Shown here: positions 38,839 through 49,578 of the stretch, piece by piece
How positions within the stretch are numbered: position 1 is the first letter of the stretch
Layout of the letters: each line of letters starts with the position of its first letter
Source: Saccharomycopsis malanga
Taxonomy: Eukaryota; Ascomycota; Saccharomycetes; Ascoideales; Saccharomycopsidaceae
Direction of reading: 5' to 3'
DNA: 64,000 nt
Assembly (NCBI GenBank): GCA_004014935.1
Contig: CP025325.1
Location: forward strand, 1,860,001 to 1,924,000
Notes under the pieces: model-generated
The model's database searches: none
Told to the model about the DNA's origin: nothing
Seen by the model: the letters and a program-made list of their open reading frames with translations, nothing else
Program-made: the position numbers and the translations under genes

Positions 38839-41222
38839 AGTCTAGTCAAATACTAAACGATTTGGAAGCCCAGCAGCGTTTACAGATTCAAAAAAATCTC
38901 AGGCTTCCTCCTACAAAACAAAAATCATTTTCTAAACATACAAGCAGAGCGTGTTTGGAATGTAGAAACAGACATTCCAAGTGTGATGGTAAGATGCCAA
39001 TATGTTCTTACTGCGCTAGACGTCAGAAAGTTTGTATATATGTTGAAAGCAATCGTGGTGGCTCTAGGAAGAAAGGCGTTTCCAAAAAGAAGGAGCTACA
39101 GGCAACGAACAATACGATTGCAGGCGAAAGTGTGTCACCCAAGCCAAAATTTTCACTTCAATTGCCTTGTACTGAAAAACGGCATGTAGATTGTGGAGGG
39201 AAATGTGACAATTTGGAAGAGGTTGATACTAATAAATTGCCTTGTCTACAACAACATCAAAGGCAGTCACTCGACAAAGAGATTGAAATTCATACAGTAC
39301 GCCAACGATATTCTAGTGTCAATCTCCATGATAAAGGGCTTGATGTATTGCCAGCAGAAATGACTACGGTTAGCCCTAAGATGCCTCTGGTGCTGGATAA
39401 CGCCAACTTTGTTGATTTGCGATATTTGAAACGAGAACGTGTTGTTGAGGAATATTATGCACATTTTCACTCTTGCCATCCTTTTTTCCCTCAAAGGAAC
39501 GAAGTGGAATATTTTTTAGATTGTGACGATACTGCTAGCGATGCCTACCTTTTGATCATGAGCATTGTTGGAAGCGGATATGCCTCCCACAAGTATTCGG
39601 ACAATATTAACTTAATATCCGATCATTTATTGCATTGCTATAACATTATTAAAAATGATAAATATGACGATTTGCTTAGTTTGCAGATTTTGATTCTTAT
39701 CAGTTTAGTCTCTCATATTTCTGGTTTGCACGAGCTCAGTAAAGCAGTAAGGAACGATTGTATGCGTCTTGTAACGAAACTCGAAATACATGTTTTAGAA
39801 GATTCTAAATGCATGGTTAATCAAGAGGCTCTACACTCAAAAGCAGCAATGACACCTAACTTATCCGAATCGTCTATAGCATCGTCGTCACCACCTGGTA
39901 CACAACTAGACAGTAAAAGTCAATTGAAAATCACAGAATCTAGTCGTTGTAAAAAGATCCCTTTCCACCTATTAGCGGATAATGCCAAACGATGTTTTTG
40001 GGAATTTTATTTCTTCGATGTCATTATTGGTTCCGCTGATGGTATTTCGCTTTCCAAATTGGCTTCCACTCAGTGCACCACCGGATACCCTAAATGTCCG
40101 TCGCCAGCAGTGTTTGACTACAAAACCAGAGCTGAAGCCCTTGAGCTTGTCAACAATGCAGTGCGTGTGAACATTAACATGACTGTCAACAAACCGTTTA
40201 TGGGCATTTTGACACAATTGAATGCTTCGTTGGAAGACATGAGTATGAGATTCCAGGATCCTAAGGGATTTAATGCTCCTTATTTGATTAATGCAAAGGG
40301 TTTCATCAATGAAGGAGTACACCAGGCAATGATTTTGTATCACTATGCTTTTATTCATGCACACCGTCCATTCTCTTTTCTTTGGAAGATTGACTTGCCC
40401 CAGATACCCAAATGTTGCGACGAGGCTTCATTGGACAAAGGGGTGTCCTCCAAGAACTTGGTTGTTCCAGATAAGGTAGAAGCCCGCAAGTTGATTGAAA
40501 CAAGAAAGACCATTATTGCAGCAGACGCTGTAAGCACCTTGTTGATAGACACAGGTGCTGTCTTGATCAAGAAGAGAACACCTTTGTTTGCATGCTCTTT
40601 GGCATTGGCATCATTGGTGCATCTCAGTGCATATGTCTGGGTGGAAAACTTGATCACCAAAAGTGCTCCTGGTTTGGTTTTCAATACTGGTGACTTTGAA
40701 CAAGACTCTTCTTTTGGGTTCAGCAACGAGGATTTAGCTGTATATGCGCAGTACATAAAGCTTTCTCTCAATGTATTGCAGCAGCTTTCTCAACACTGGA
40801 TTTTATCAGGGAAACTCGCCAAACATATCAAGGACACAATCAAACTGGTTCCGTCATTACATAGTACGTTGAAGGGGAAATTGGCTGAAAAGCCAGATAC
40901 TTTTTATTCTATTACTGAAGAACACTCAACTAGCATAGGAGTATCACCATCAGACTATGGTACAACTGATACATCGCAAAACAAGCACATACAAGCCAAT
41001 AGTCTCACACCTAGTTTGAAAAGTTTGTTAGATAGCCAAAGTCTTCTTGAGATGGCCGAAACCACTGATGATTCACATTACAATATGCATATTGTCAATG
41101 ACGGGTCAATATCTCCTGTTAGTGACACAGGGTGCAACTGGATTGACAAGATGATAGGTGAGGGGACCGAGGAGTTTAGTTTCGACAACTTTTATCGAGA
41201 CCTTGACAAATCGGCATTGTGA
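38835..41222 (+). CDS. Zn2Cys6 zinc-cluster transcription factor
   Basis: A 795-aa fungal binuclear-cluster regulator. The DNA-binding cluster is C40-x2-C43-x6-C50-x6-C57-x2-C60-x6-C67 (ACLECRNRHSKCDGKMPICS). It is followed by a basic linker (NRGGSRKKGVSKKK) and then the fungal middle homology region (~190-640), with features such as EEYYAHFHSCHPFFP, HDSKLLxLQ-like DDLLSLQILILISL and KRCFWEFYFFDVIIGSADG. The acidic C-terminus (EGTEEFSFDNFYRDL) may activate transcription. It binds CGG-containing sites by family rule; targets are unknown and I cannot name an orthologue. A three-codon uORF overlaps the start. Confidence 0.9.
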   Translation: MKSSQILNDLEAQQRLQIQKNLRLPPTKQKSFSKHTSRACLECRNRHSKCDGKMPICSYCARRQKVCIYVESNRGGSRKKGVSKKKELQATNNTIAGESVSPKPKFSLQLPCTEKRHVDCGGKCDNLEEVDTNKLPCLQQHQRQSLDKEIEIHTVRQRYSSVNLHDKGLDVLPAEMTTVSPKMPLVLDNANFVDLRYLKRERVVEEYYAHFHSCHPFFPQRNEVEYFLDCDDTASDAYLLIMSIVGSGYASHKYSDNINLISDHLLHCYNIIKNDKYDDLLSLQILILISLVSHISGLHELSKAVRNDCMRLVTKLEIHVLEDSKCMVNQEALHSKAAMTPNLSESSIASSSPPGTQLDSKSQLKITESSRCKKIPFHLLADNAKRCFWEFYFFDVIIGSADGISLSKLASTQCTTGYPKCPSPAVFDYKTRAEALELVNNAVRVNINMTVNKPFMGILTQLNASLEDMSMRFQDPKGFNAPYLINAKGFINEGVHQAMILYHYAFIHAHRPFSFLWKIDLPQIPKCCDEASLDKGVSSKNLVVPDKVEARKLIETRKTIIAADAVSTLLIDTGAVLIKKRTPLFACSLALASLVHLSAYVWVENLITKSAPGLVFNTGDFEQDSSFGFSNEDLAVYAQYIKLSLNVLQQLSQHWILSGKLAKHIKDTIKLVPSLHSTLKGKLAEKPDTFYSITEEHSTSIGVSPSDYGTTDTSQNKHIQANSLTPSLKSLLDSQSLLEMAETTDDSHYNMHIVNDGSISPVSDTGCNWIDKMIGEGTEEFSFDNFYRDLDKSAL

Positions 41223-42053
41223 TATACATTTAAAAAGTATTCCAATATTTATGTTGGACACTTACCTTTGGTATTTTATGGCTTATGTTTTTAATTCGAA
41301 TAATGTCAAGTCTGTATATACAAAAAATATAATGAGTTACGAATAATAAAGTGTTTTGTATCGTTGGGCTATTAGCATTGAAACATTCATGGCAGTAATT
41401 ACTCACCGATAAATATGTAGCTTTTGCTATAATTATTAGGTAAATTCATTCGAAAATGAAGATGTTTGTGCATCTTATAAACCATCGATATAATGCAGGT
41501 TCAGTAAATTGCCTGAATTCAAGATGAACCAGTATTTATTCAGAGTAACAATCGAAAGTAGATTTGACAGACAGAATGACTGTATGTGTTTTTTTAAAAC
41601 AAAAGTGACACATTTCAAGAGGATAACCAAATAATAGAGCAAATACACTATCAAAATAAAAATGTAAAGAATGAAGGATGGCATAGCTAAGTTCTAAAAA
41701 CTAAGCCTGTTGATATATCATGGAAGAAGAGATGAAATCGAAGAAGGTCAATTACGAAAACAAAAAGACCCAGATTTATGTAATTTTTGACCGAGTATTG
41801 AGCCCATCAAATACATTTTGCATCGAATAGATAAAGTAGAAGCGTATAGATGTCAATTTATACAGTTTCAATGCATGTTGAGAAAAGGCGTCGCGAAATT
41901 TCAGATCGTGAAAAAGACGAGATGAGATAAATAGCGATGGCGTTAATATTGCAAATAGTACCATGTATGATATTGTTGAAGACAAAACTACTGTGAATCA
42001 AGCGTTAATGATACCACTATAATATACGTTAGTCATCGTCGCTAGCCTTTGTT
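41223..42053. other. Intergenic upstream of MEC3/HUS1
   Basis: 831 bp of AT-rich sequence. A TCGCGAAA (SBF-like CGCGAAA) site at 41891-41898 lies about 155 bp upstream of the checkpoint-clamp gene. No other feature is supported. Confidence 0.45.
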
Positions 42054-42968
42054 ATGAAACTCAAAATAACCACTTCAAGTGTCGACCGCTTGAGAAAGAC
42101 ACTCGCTGCTATAATTGGACTACGAAAGTTTTGTGTGCTTCGATTCACTCCTACTCACATTAATATTATTTCAGCTTCATTAAATGATCCCCAGGTGTGG
42201 TGCAGGCTTCATAGGGATGTGTTTGATGTCTATGAAGTGGAATCGGTGCGTGGAAATGTGATCGCATTGGAGATCAACATTGACTCTTTATATAATGTGT
42301 TGAGAAATTTCGAAAAGGCCAACTCAGAAGGTTTGCATATCAGACTTCAGAGAAAACTTGCGAATGATGTACAAGTGACTGATGGCCCCGAGCCTCAGAA
42401 CAAACCTCAGAACAAGCGGCTTGCTAGCTTGGCTATCACGTATAATGAACTTGTAAGTAATAGTACTACTGCAATAAATCATTCTTTCAAAATTCCTATA
42501 CGATTGTTGAAAAAAGAAAGTGATGAACGAATTATTGAACCAGAGCTTGGCTCTGTGGATTTGCTTTTAAAACTCCCAGAAAATATCTCATCATTGTTTA
42601 GACGGATTGAACGGTTTAAAAACTCAAAAAATCTTACAATTTGTGGAGATAAAACAGGAAATTTGTCTCTTATTTTGAACGATGATGACTTAAGAGTAGT
42701 CCTTGCATGGAATGACAAATTGTTAGTGCAAAAAGAGCCTACGGCAAGTACTAACGATGAGGCGGCTGGAGACGAAGCAGTAAGTGTAGATGTGAAGCTA
42801 AAAGATTGGAAGTTTGGAATGAAATGCTGTGAATTGTGCTCCAATGTGGTGTTGATCTTAAGTAAACCTTACGCTGTGGTATTACATTGCTATTTAGATG
42901 ATACAGATGATGTAGAGATTATATACTACATTAACGGTATTACTTTAGATAATGGAACAGTTAATTAA
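42054..42968 (+). CDS. MEC3: 9-1-1 checkpoint clamp subunit Hus1/Mec3
   Basis: A 304-aa Hus1-family protein, a PCNA-like subunit of the Rad9-Rad1-Hus1 (Ddc1-Rad17-Mec3) clamp loaded at DNA damage. The start MKLKITTSSVDRLRKTLAAI and the LRFTPTHINIISASLNDPQV block match the Hus1 N-terminus. YEVESVRGNVIALEINIDSL and LYNVLRNFEKA give the first sliding-clamp domain. SLAITYNELVSN and SFKIPIRLL begin the second. The C-terminal LILSKPYAVVLHCYLDD is also typical. An Asn/Asp/Ala-rich loop (TASTNDEAAGDEAVSVD) is unconserved. It converges on SER1 with only 91 bp between stops. Confidence 0.88.
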   Translation: MKLKITTSSVDRLRKTLAAIIGLRKFCVLRFTPTHINIISASLNDPQVWCRLHRDVFDVYEVESVRGNVIALEINIDSLYNVLRNFEKANSEGLHIRLQRKLANDVQVTDGPEPQNKPQNKRLASLAITYNELVSNSTTAINHSFKIPIRLLKKESDERIIEPELGSVDLLLKLPENISSLFRRIERFKNSKNLTICGDKTGNLSLILNDDDLRVVLAWNDKLLVQKEPTASTNDEAAGDEAVSVDVKLKDWKFGMKCCELCSNVVLILSKPYAVVLHCYLDDTDDVEIIYYINGITLDNGTVN

Positions 42969-43059
42969 CAAAACGTGCTGTAAATATTCAACCTCATCAA
43001 ACATGAGGTTATATAAAATAAAAGTGCCTTTTAATTCGAAAGTGTCTTCGCAAAGTTTC

Positions 43060-44232
43060 TTAAACAGAGGTTGTCTTAGCAAACTCTTCAATGAAAGAGA
43101 CTAATTTCTGGACGGTTTCCAAGTCAATAGCATTGTAGATGCTAGCTCTGATACCACCGACAGAACGATGACCCTTCAAACCTGTCAAGTTGGCGGACTC
43201 AGCAGCTTCTTGGATGAATTTTGCCTCAGTTCTGAGACCTCCTTCAAGAGTGAAAACAACGTTCATTTTGCTGCGCACATCTTTAGCCACTATTAAATGG
43301 AACAATTGCGGGTATTTGTCTAAGGTGTCATATAACAATTGAGCTTTCTTCTTGTTAATTTGTTCCTGTTTTCCAAGACCACCAATTTGGTTGATTAGAT
43401 GGTCAAGAACAAGCTGCAATACACGAACAGCAAATATTGGTATTGTGTTGTAAGCACTGTTGTTCTTGATGACAGTAGGGAAATGGAAAGCAATTGGTGT
43501 GATTGGAATGCTCAATTTATTAAGCACCTCAGTAGTAGGCTGGTCAATAAGCGATTTCTTAATGATGTAAACAACAATACCAGCAATACCAACATTTTTT
43601 TGGGCACCAGCAAAAATAAGACCATATTGACTCACATCAATTTTCTTGGATAGAAAGTTGGAGGACATGTCAGCTACAATCTCAACATTGCTGCCAGAAA
43701 CAGCGGCAACTGGTGGTTGTAGGAACTCAACACCATTGACAGTCTCGTTGTCACAGTAATACAAGAATGCCGTGTTTTCTTTGTCAACAGGATTCCATTT
43801 TTCAACAGGCTCAATTCCTATATATTTTCCATCAATGCCATTGGTAACAACTTCCGAATCAAAACCAAGACGCTTACTTTCTTCATAAGCTTTTTTACTC
43901 CAACTACCAGTGACGGCATAAGCTAATTTAGGCTTTTTGTTGGTACGTAAAGCATAGTTCGCAGCCAAGTTTGTCACAACAGTAGAAAAGCCCAGTGTAC
44001 CCCCACCTTGCAAAAAGAATACCTCATGAGTATCTGGAATGCTCAAGATTTCCGTAAGACTTGCTTTGGTGTCATTGATAATGTCAATGCCGTCTTTAGA
44101 CCGGTGAGAAATTTCACCAACACCAACATCATTGCTCAAATAGGTCAACAAGTCTTTGGAAGCCTGCTCAAGCACAGGCGTAGGTAAAAGCGCTGGTCCA
44201 GCTCCAAAATAGTTTGCTTTAGGGCGTGTCAT
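43060..44232 (-). CDS. SER1: Phosphoserine aminotransferase
   Basis: A 390-aa PLP enzyme converting 3-phosphohydroxypyruvate and glutamate to phosphoserine in serine biosynthesis. It starts at the first ATG, 44232 (MTRPKANYFGAGPALLPTPV), as in other yeasts; the frame is open 15 codons further without an ATG. Blocks include GVGEISHRSKDG, FLQGGGTLGF (phosphate cup), VTGSWSKKAYEE, DMSSNFLSKKIDV and the PLP-lysine segment YGLIFAGAQKNVGIAG (Lys in AQKN). The C-terminus GHRSVGGIRASIYNAI is diagnostic. A TGAGTCA Gcn4-type site lies 116 bp upstream. Confidence 0.96.
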   Translation of the reverse strand: MTRPKANYFGAGPALLPTPVLEQASKDLLTYLSNDVGVGEISHRSKDGIDIINDTKASLTEILSIPDTHEVFFLQGGGTLGFSTVVTNLAANYALRTNKKPKLAYAVTGSWSKKAYEESKRLGFDSEVVTNGIDGKYIGIEPVEKWNPVDKENTAFLYYCDNETVNGVEFLQPPVAAVSGSNVEIVADMSSNFLSKKIDVSQYGLIFAGAQKNVGIAGIVVYIIKKSLIDQPTTEVLNKLSIPITPIAFHFPTVIKNNSAYNTIPIFAVRVLQLVLDHLINQIGGLGKQEQINKKKAQLLYDTLDKYPQLFHLIVAKDVRSKMNVVFTLEGGLRTEAKFIQEAAESANLTGLKGHRSVGGIRASIYNAIDLETVQKLVSFIEEFAKTTSV

Positions 44233-45674
44233 GTCGTGAATATCAGATTGGTTATTGGTCAAGCTTAGATCAATCAATACCCGGGTATAGACTACGAGTT
44301 ATATAACTGTCTCGGACAGGCTTTGCGGCTCATCTTTAAAGAGTGAGTGAGTCACGGCATGATCCATGCATAATTATGCCTGGAGATGCATGTAATACGA
44401 GTATGAGCGTCAGAGAAGTAAGTAAACTGGGCGTATTGAAAAGAATGTGATAGATTTCATGGTAGCATGTAAGAGCGTATTTGGGTGTAGGAAACAATAG
44501 GGCCAAAAGGTAGGAGGGTTTCTGTATGTAAAGTAAGTAAGAGAGGACGAAATTGTGAGATACCAATGTGAGTCGATCAATTTTAGCATCTGTGGAAATT
44601 TGGTCCAGTTATTGGGAGGGGAAACGATGTATATTCCGTGAAACAACAAGAATTTCTGTAGTAACCTAAGCAGCCAAGAATCAGATCAGAAGCTCTTAGG
44701 TATAATCATAGTTCTACTGGTAAATATATGCCATTCAGCTTGCAAAATGTTTCGAATTAACCCATTTTTGTCTGTTCATATAACGCTTGACATTTGCTCG
44801 ATGGTTAACTTAGTACTATTATGACCAAATAGACTGTTTAATGACTCTCATACTGAAACCATTGCTTTATATCATTAGGTATAGAAGAAAAACTACTTTC
44901 CATAAAAATTAAAATCGTACACTTGCCAGAATACTACAGAATCAAGTAACCTAGTAGAAAACCTACTATTGCTAAATTTGTATTCCTAACATCTATCACT
45001 AGCTTGGTGTGAACTACTATGCTATTATATTTACTGTACTAACATACAACTGCCGTTATTTAGCACCCTTCTAGTACCGGATTTCTGGCCTAGTTACACC
45101 TACAATATGCACTATTCAACACGCCACTCGCCTGACTCATTGCAGAGATTACGCTGTAACTACTATAAGGCATTTGTATGACTATACAACTATAAGGTAT
45201 ATACGTTGAATAGTATGCTATTCATTAATGTTGCAGTAATTCTATTCTTCTGCGACAGAGCGTTGCTATTGGTAGGAACAGCGTTCAGTACTCAAACACT
45301 ACTAATTATTACTAATTTTACCGTGCACGTAGCAATGACGTAGTGTCACACCGTTGATCACCGGGATAGAATAAGGCATCCCACATCATAACATAAAACA
45401 TCATTAACAATATCTATATACATATATTTCTAGCAATAGTGCTGTTTTTCTGTCCCTTGTTTATTAACCACTTTTTTAATAGTATTGGACCAATATAAGA
45501 AGCACACGCACACCCGCCAATTCACCTGTGCCCTCATCAAACACAACCAGCGCTCACAACCGCATCATACCTATAACAGGCTGTATTCCCAGCGCAAAAG
45601 GGTCAAATCATTATCAACAGGTATCAGCAACAACAGTTGTGATTAGTTTTAAACGTTAATTCGCCATTGAAATC
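44233..45674. other. Long divergent intergenic, SER1 and SAN1-like gene
   Basis: 1.44 kb holding two promoters. It includes the Gcn4-type site near SER1 and a long pyrimidine/A-rich stretch before the RING gene. No supported gene lies between; short ORFs are unremarkable. Confidence 0.45.
44348..44354. promoter_or_regulatory. Gcn4-type site TGAGTCA upstream of SER1
   Basis: An exact TGASTCA consensus 116 bp upstream of the SER1 ATG, as expected for a general amino-acid control target. Confidence 0.6.
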
Positions 45675-46811
45675 ATGTCTGAAAACAACGACCCCACAGG
45701 GAATCCCCCACCGCTCAACAACATCCCACTTCCAACACCTCTTTCCTTCTTTTGGGGTAACCATCAGTCCAGTAGAATATACTTGTTTTCAAGATTAAGA
45801 CATCTTTCTAGCGAAGGAACCCAAAGCTCCGAAAGTGCCGAAAGTGCAGGACAAGGCGAAGGTAGTGAAAGAAGTGAAAATGGTGATACTTTGAATGCCT
45901 CTGCTGGTGCCGAATCAAACGATCCTGCTGCTACTATTAATGGCAGCGGAAGAACGATTCTTCCTCCTTTTGAGTCTCTCATTAACTTGTCTCCTCAAAG
46001 GTTATCGTCCTTTACGAACCGGAACACACCTTCTGCCACCCCGTCAACAAGAAACCAGTCTTCCTCTTCAGCAGACTCTGCATCCGACAACGTTAGGATT
46101 CATGATGTAGACCCTTTAAACCCATCCCATCTATACCTTACTGAGGCAATTATTTTCAACCATATTTGTCATCGTGATAAATCGATTACTGCTAAACGGT
46201 TCAAAGAGTTTTCAACACTTTCGTCACCAGAAGAGCTCGGAAACATGGACAACTGCTGTTCTATATGTTATGACCAGTTTTTGTTCGATAGCCCAAAAGA
46301 GAAAGAACAAGTTAACGATTTAGGGAAAAATTCTAGAAAGAGAAGCGCTGCTCATTTGGATCATAATGAAGGAAGTAAAAGAAAAAAGTTGAATACTACT
46401 TCTGGTGCCACAAGTAATAGTTTGAATGCTATTAGTTCCAGTACTGCCAGTTCAACTATTGAGAGTCCAGATAATCTCACTACTTCAGGTGTCACTGAAG
46501 ATATTGAACAGCAAACAGTGAACCCTGCTCAGCTACATACACAGCAGCCTGTGAACCCTCAAGACGATGATGCAGAAAAGGAAGCTTTGGCTAATGCACC
46601 TCATAACGCTACTCAGCTACCGTGTGGCCACGTCTTTGGCACTAATTGCCTTTTTCAATGGCTTAAGAGCTCAAATACTTGCCCATACTGTCGTGCAAAG
46701 GTTGAAGACCCTTATAAACCAAGACAAAAACAGTTTATTATCAAAAGATTGCAAAACACCTCCAGTTCGCAGTTTATAAGAGAGTTATTTATGGAGCTCA
46801 CAAGAATGTGA
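45675..46811 (+). CDS. SAN1: San1-like nuclear quality-control RING E3 ligase
   Basis: A 378-aa protein with long disordered Ser/Asn/Glu-rich flanks and a C-terminal C3HC4-type RING. The RING starts C195-S-I-C198 (NCCSICYDQF) and resumes after a ~118-residue disordered insert at LPCGHVFGTNCLFQWLKSSN and CPYCRAKV. San1 of yeast is a disordered RING ligase that recognises misfolded nuclear proteins directly, with Ubc1/Cdc34. The insert contains a basic KRKK patch (EGSKRKKLN) that could be a nuclear signal. The name is assigned from RING sequence and overall disorder; other RING ligases remain possible. Confidence 0.7.
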   Translation: MSENNDPTGNPPPLNNIPLPTPLSFFWGNHQSSRIYLFSRLRHLSSEGTQSSESAESAGQGEGSERSENGDTLNASAGAESNDPAATINGSGRTILPPFESLINLSPQRLSSFTNRNTPSATPSTRNQSSSSADSASDNVRIHDVDPLNPSHLYLTEAIIFNHICHRDKSITAKRFKEFSTLSSPEELGNMDNCCSICYDQFLFDSPKEKEQVNDLGKNSRKRSAAHLDHNEGSKRKKLNTTSGATSNSLNAISSSTASSTIESPDNLTTSGVTEDIEQQTVNPAQLHTQQPVNPQDDDAEKEALANAPHNATQLPCGHVFGTNCLFQWLKSSNTCPYCRAKVEDPYKPRQKQFIIKRLQNTSSSQFIRELFMELTRM

Positions 46812-47557
46812 CATTTATTAGCTTACACAGGAACGTTATGGTAATGACCTTTTTTTCACACCATCTCTTTTTATCATTTTAATTTTAATTGTTACATCGT
46901 TTTATATCCTTTTTTCCTCTTTCTTTTTCCTTTTATTTTTCCAATTTTTGGGTTTGGAGCTGGTTAGCCATAAATAGATTGGTTTGTTTAGAAGTGTTTT
47001 TTTTGTTCTCTATATATAGTTCAAGATACCCTATAATGCATTAATCATGTTGTAGGTGCCAGTTGCAAGGGCGCAAATTTTCAAAGGCAACAGTTGGTAA
47101 CGAAGCAGTTCGATGAGTAGCTTTAAGTTGGTTTGCTTGCAACCATATTCTTGTAGTTTGCATTTTTCAAGAATCTATTTCATTTCAATATTTTTTCTAC
47201 GTTGTATCATTGGTGGTAAACATCTATATGCTTTTAGTCCTATGATTAGCTAGATACATTAAACCTCTTATTCTATGTTCCCATCTATAGTTGCAAGCCT
47301 TGTTCCTTTTCCTAATCCTTATTGGCTGGGGTTACCTACCGGTACTCAATCAATACCACTTTCCCATTCTTTTGCTACTTCCTCAGTCTACGTCTAGAAC
47401 ATGTGAGGATCGTTTCGAGTGCCTCACTGTTCTAACCACTATTTAACTCTACTTCCTCCTTTATTTTAGTCTTATTTTATCATTTTATATAGTTAGCTAT
47501 CGTTTTGCCCATTCTCCGTTCAATACAAATTCCATCCTAATATTACATATGTCTCTA
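46812..47557. other. Intergenic downstream of the SAN1-like gene
   Basis: About 750 bp of T-rich sequence with the ligase 3' end. No gene is supported. Confidence 0.45.
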
Positions 47558-47610
47558 AATAATAATATCTTATATTTCGAGCCAACCACTGGGCCGGCTG
47601 GCACCAGGAA
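47558..47610 (-). mobile_element. SINE-like repeat, copy F (short fragment)
   Basis: The left 26 bp, read on the minus strand, are the family tail (GGCTCGAAATATAAGATATT followed by ATTATT). Directly beside it, on the plus strand, CACTGGGCCGGCTGGC resembles the family head (GCTGGGCCGGATGGC in copy C). This is either a rearranged fragment or a severely truncated copy whose remaining GC-rich part matches by chance. A T14 run follows at 47632-47645. Confidence 0.5.
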
Positions 47611-47916
47611 ACTTACAACATTGATTTCACCTTTTTTTTTTTTTTCAGAGATTACAAATATCCAGCTAGAACAGTCCAGATCAAACTGTTGACCATATCA
47701 ACTTTTCACTTACAGTGAAAACATTTTCTAGTTGGCGTAGACATTTAGGAGAAAATCCTTGTATCGACAAAACCCTTGTGGCATTGTCGATCATGTTGAA
47801 CCAAAGAAAGTATAATAATCATGTTCAATTCTACAATATTGTATAATTCCAAAATTTCAATTATATACTATAAACCCATGAAAAAAACAAAATCGTCACT
47901 CATTAAAATACCAAAG
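47611..47916. other. YNG2 3' flank
   Basis: About 300 bp with a T14 homopolymer at 47632-47645, otherwise featureless. Confidence 0.4.
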
Positions 47917-49029
47917 CTAATTCTTCTTGCGCTTCTTTTTCTCCAACTTCTTTGTACAATCTGGACAATACCATTTTCCCGTAGGCTCTGCGGTAAGACC
48001 CACACACTTGTAGTGGAACCACTCGTATTTACACTTACTATTATCACAAGCAATCATCTCACCAAAAGACACCTGTCTACAGAAACAATAAAGTGTCTGG
48101 TCCTCCGAGTTTTCAACCCCATTAAACTTAGTGGGCGTCGAGGCGGGTGTGCCATTTGGTCCAGTTGTGCGGCCCATCGAACCTAGATTGTCAACATCGC
48201 CATCAAGCACCGACCCGCGGCCATTTTCGTTAAGCTTTTTAGACAACAACTTTTTATCATCATACGCACCGTTAAGAAGCTGTATATCATTGATGGAGTC
48301 ATTTTCTGTCTTAACTTTATGACGCAATTCATCATCTACCAAACCACGGCCGTTTGGTCCTACAGAGCCACTACGATCACTATATTCGCTGAGACTAGCC
48401 GATCCAGCACGCCCATCTTTGATACCTACAATATTAGAGACGCCATTTGAGCCTGCTCTATCCAATCCAAGTCCGTTTTCGGTCTTCTGCCTTTTGATTG
48501 CCCTGCCAGATATCGAGGGCGTTGCGGAATGCGTCCGCGAGGTAGACTTTCTTCCCCCGGTTCTTCTATGTGTACTTGCACGAGCTAAAACCGCAGCTGT
48601 GCTATCACTAGACATTAACGATGATGCATCATCGAGATACGTCTCGTTGTCCATCGAAAATAGCTCATCTCCAAGCTGGAACAAACCTTCTTTCTCAAGC
48701 TTTCCAATATCTGCTTCCAAATTCACCAAATGCTTAGTAAGAAGAAACAAACTGGTATTTGCAATTTTGCATTTGTCTTCTTGGATCTTTTCACACTCCT
48801 CAAAGTTCGCCCGTATCTTAGGATACAATTGTGCCTCTTCTGGATTGTTAGCTAAAGACCCATTCTGTTTGATAAACTTGTGTATTTGAGCATCATACTG
48901 TTGTATCTTGCGCCGGTATTCATAAAAATCCAAATCTTTCTCCCGCAATTCATTCAATAAAAACGTTAGCTCTGCAGGAAAGTTGCTGAGATCATTTGTG
49001 TACTGATCTAACACTGATCCTGGGTCCAT
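47917..49029 (-). CDS. YNG2: ING-family subunit of the NuA4 histone acetyltransferase
   Basis: A 370-aa protein. The N-terminal ING helical domain begins [20 protein letters not shown], close to yeast Yng2 (MDPSLVLEQTIQDVSNLPSE), and contains [14 protein letters not shown] and [15 protein letters not shown] low-complexity Ser/Gly/Arg linker follows. The C-terminal PHD finger ([18 protein letters not shown], then [13 protein letters not shown] and GKWYCPDC) is the H3K4me3-reading type. Yng2 stabilises the Esa1-Epl1 piccolo module and stimulates H4/H2A acetylation. The linker is longer than in S. cerevisiae (282 aa total there). Confidence 0.93.
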   Translation of the reverse strand: MDPGSVLDQYTNDLSNFPAELTFLLNELREKDLDFYEYRRKIQQYDAQIHKFIKQNGSLANNPEEAQLYPKIRANFEECEKIQEDKCKIANTSLFLLTKHLVNLEADIGKLEKEGLFQLGDELFSMDNETYLDDASSLMSSDSTAAVLARASTHRRTGGRKSTSRTHSATPSISGRAIKRQKTENGLGLDRAGSNGVSNIVGIKDGRAGSASLSEYSDRSGSVGPNGRGLVDDELRHKVKTENDSINDIQLLNGAYDDKKLLSKKLNENGRGSVLDGDVDNLGSMGRTTGPNGTPASTPTKFNGVENSEDQTLYCFCRQVSFGEMIACDNSKCKYEWFHYKCVGLTAEPTGKWYCPDCTKKLEKKKRKKN

Positions 49030-49578
49030 TCTGCACTATGAACTATTATTTGATGTTTTCAAATTGTTGTTATTACTTACTGCCTCATGTTGAAATAGTC
49101 AATTATTTTGAGTGGCGTGACCGTTACCCGCTCAGTAGGGTCATATACTTGAATGTATGTAGGTGTATGCTGGAATATGCGATGCAATGTGATAGCATGC
49201 ATCTATCAGGAGGAAGCTAACGTAGTTATGGATATATTGTCATATTGGGGAACTTGAGTACTATAAAAAATAACTACTGAGTTTTGGGAACACCTTTATG
49301 TTCTCGTTTTTAGCCTTTTTACCCTTTTGAAAGTTACACTTCGACAACAAAAGTAGTTCTTCAAGACATTTCTCCTATTTTAATGTATTAACTGGTTCCC
49401 GTCGATTTTCTAGTGTAAGAAACGAACCGACCCTAGCAAGGAAAACCCGAAAAAATAAAAAAAAAGGTAAATAATTGAACCGAAGACCATCGTCAAAAAC
49501 ATCTTTTTAGAAAAAAATACCATGCATTTGTACATTGTACATTACTATTTCATTACTGCAATATTACTTCAGTTTATA
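49030..49578. other. Divergent intergenic, YNG2 and PTC7
   Basis: 549 bp of AT-rich divergent promoter. No RNA gene or repeat is seen. Confidence 0.45.

Noticed and set aside
45036-45092. TACTAAC with a downstream CTAG upstream of the SAN1-like gene, as a 5'-UTR intron
   Set aside because: No convincing donor sequence and no need for an extra exon; left uncalled.
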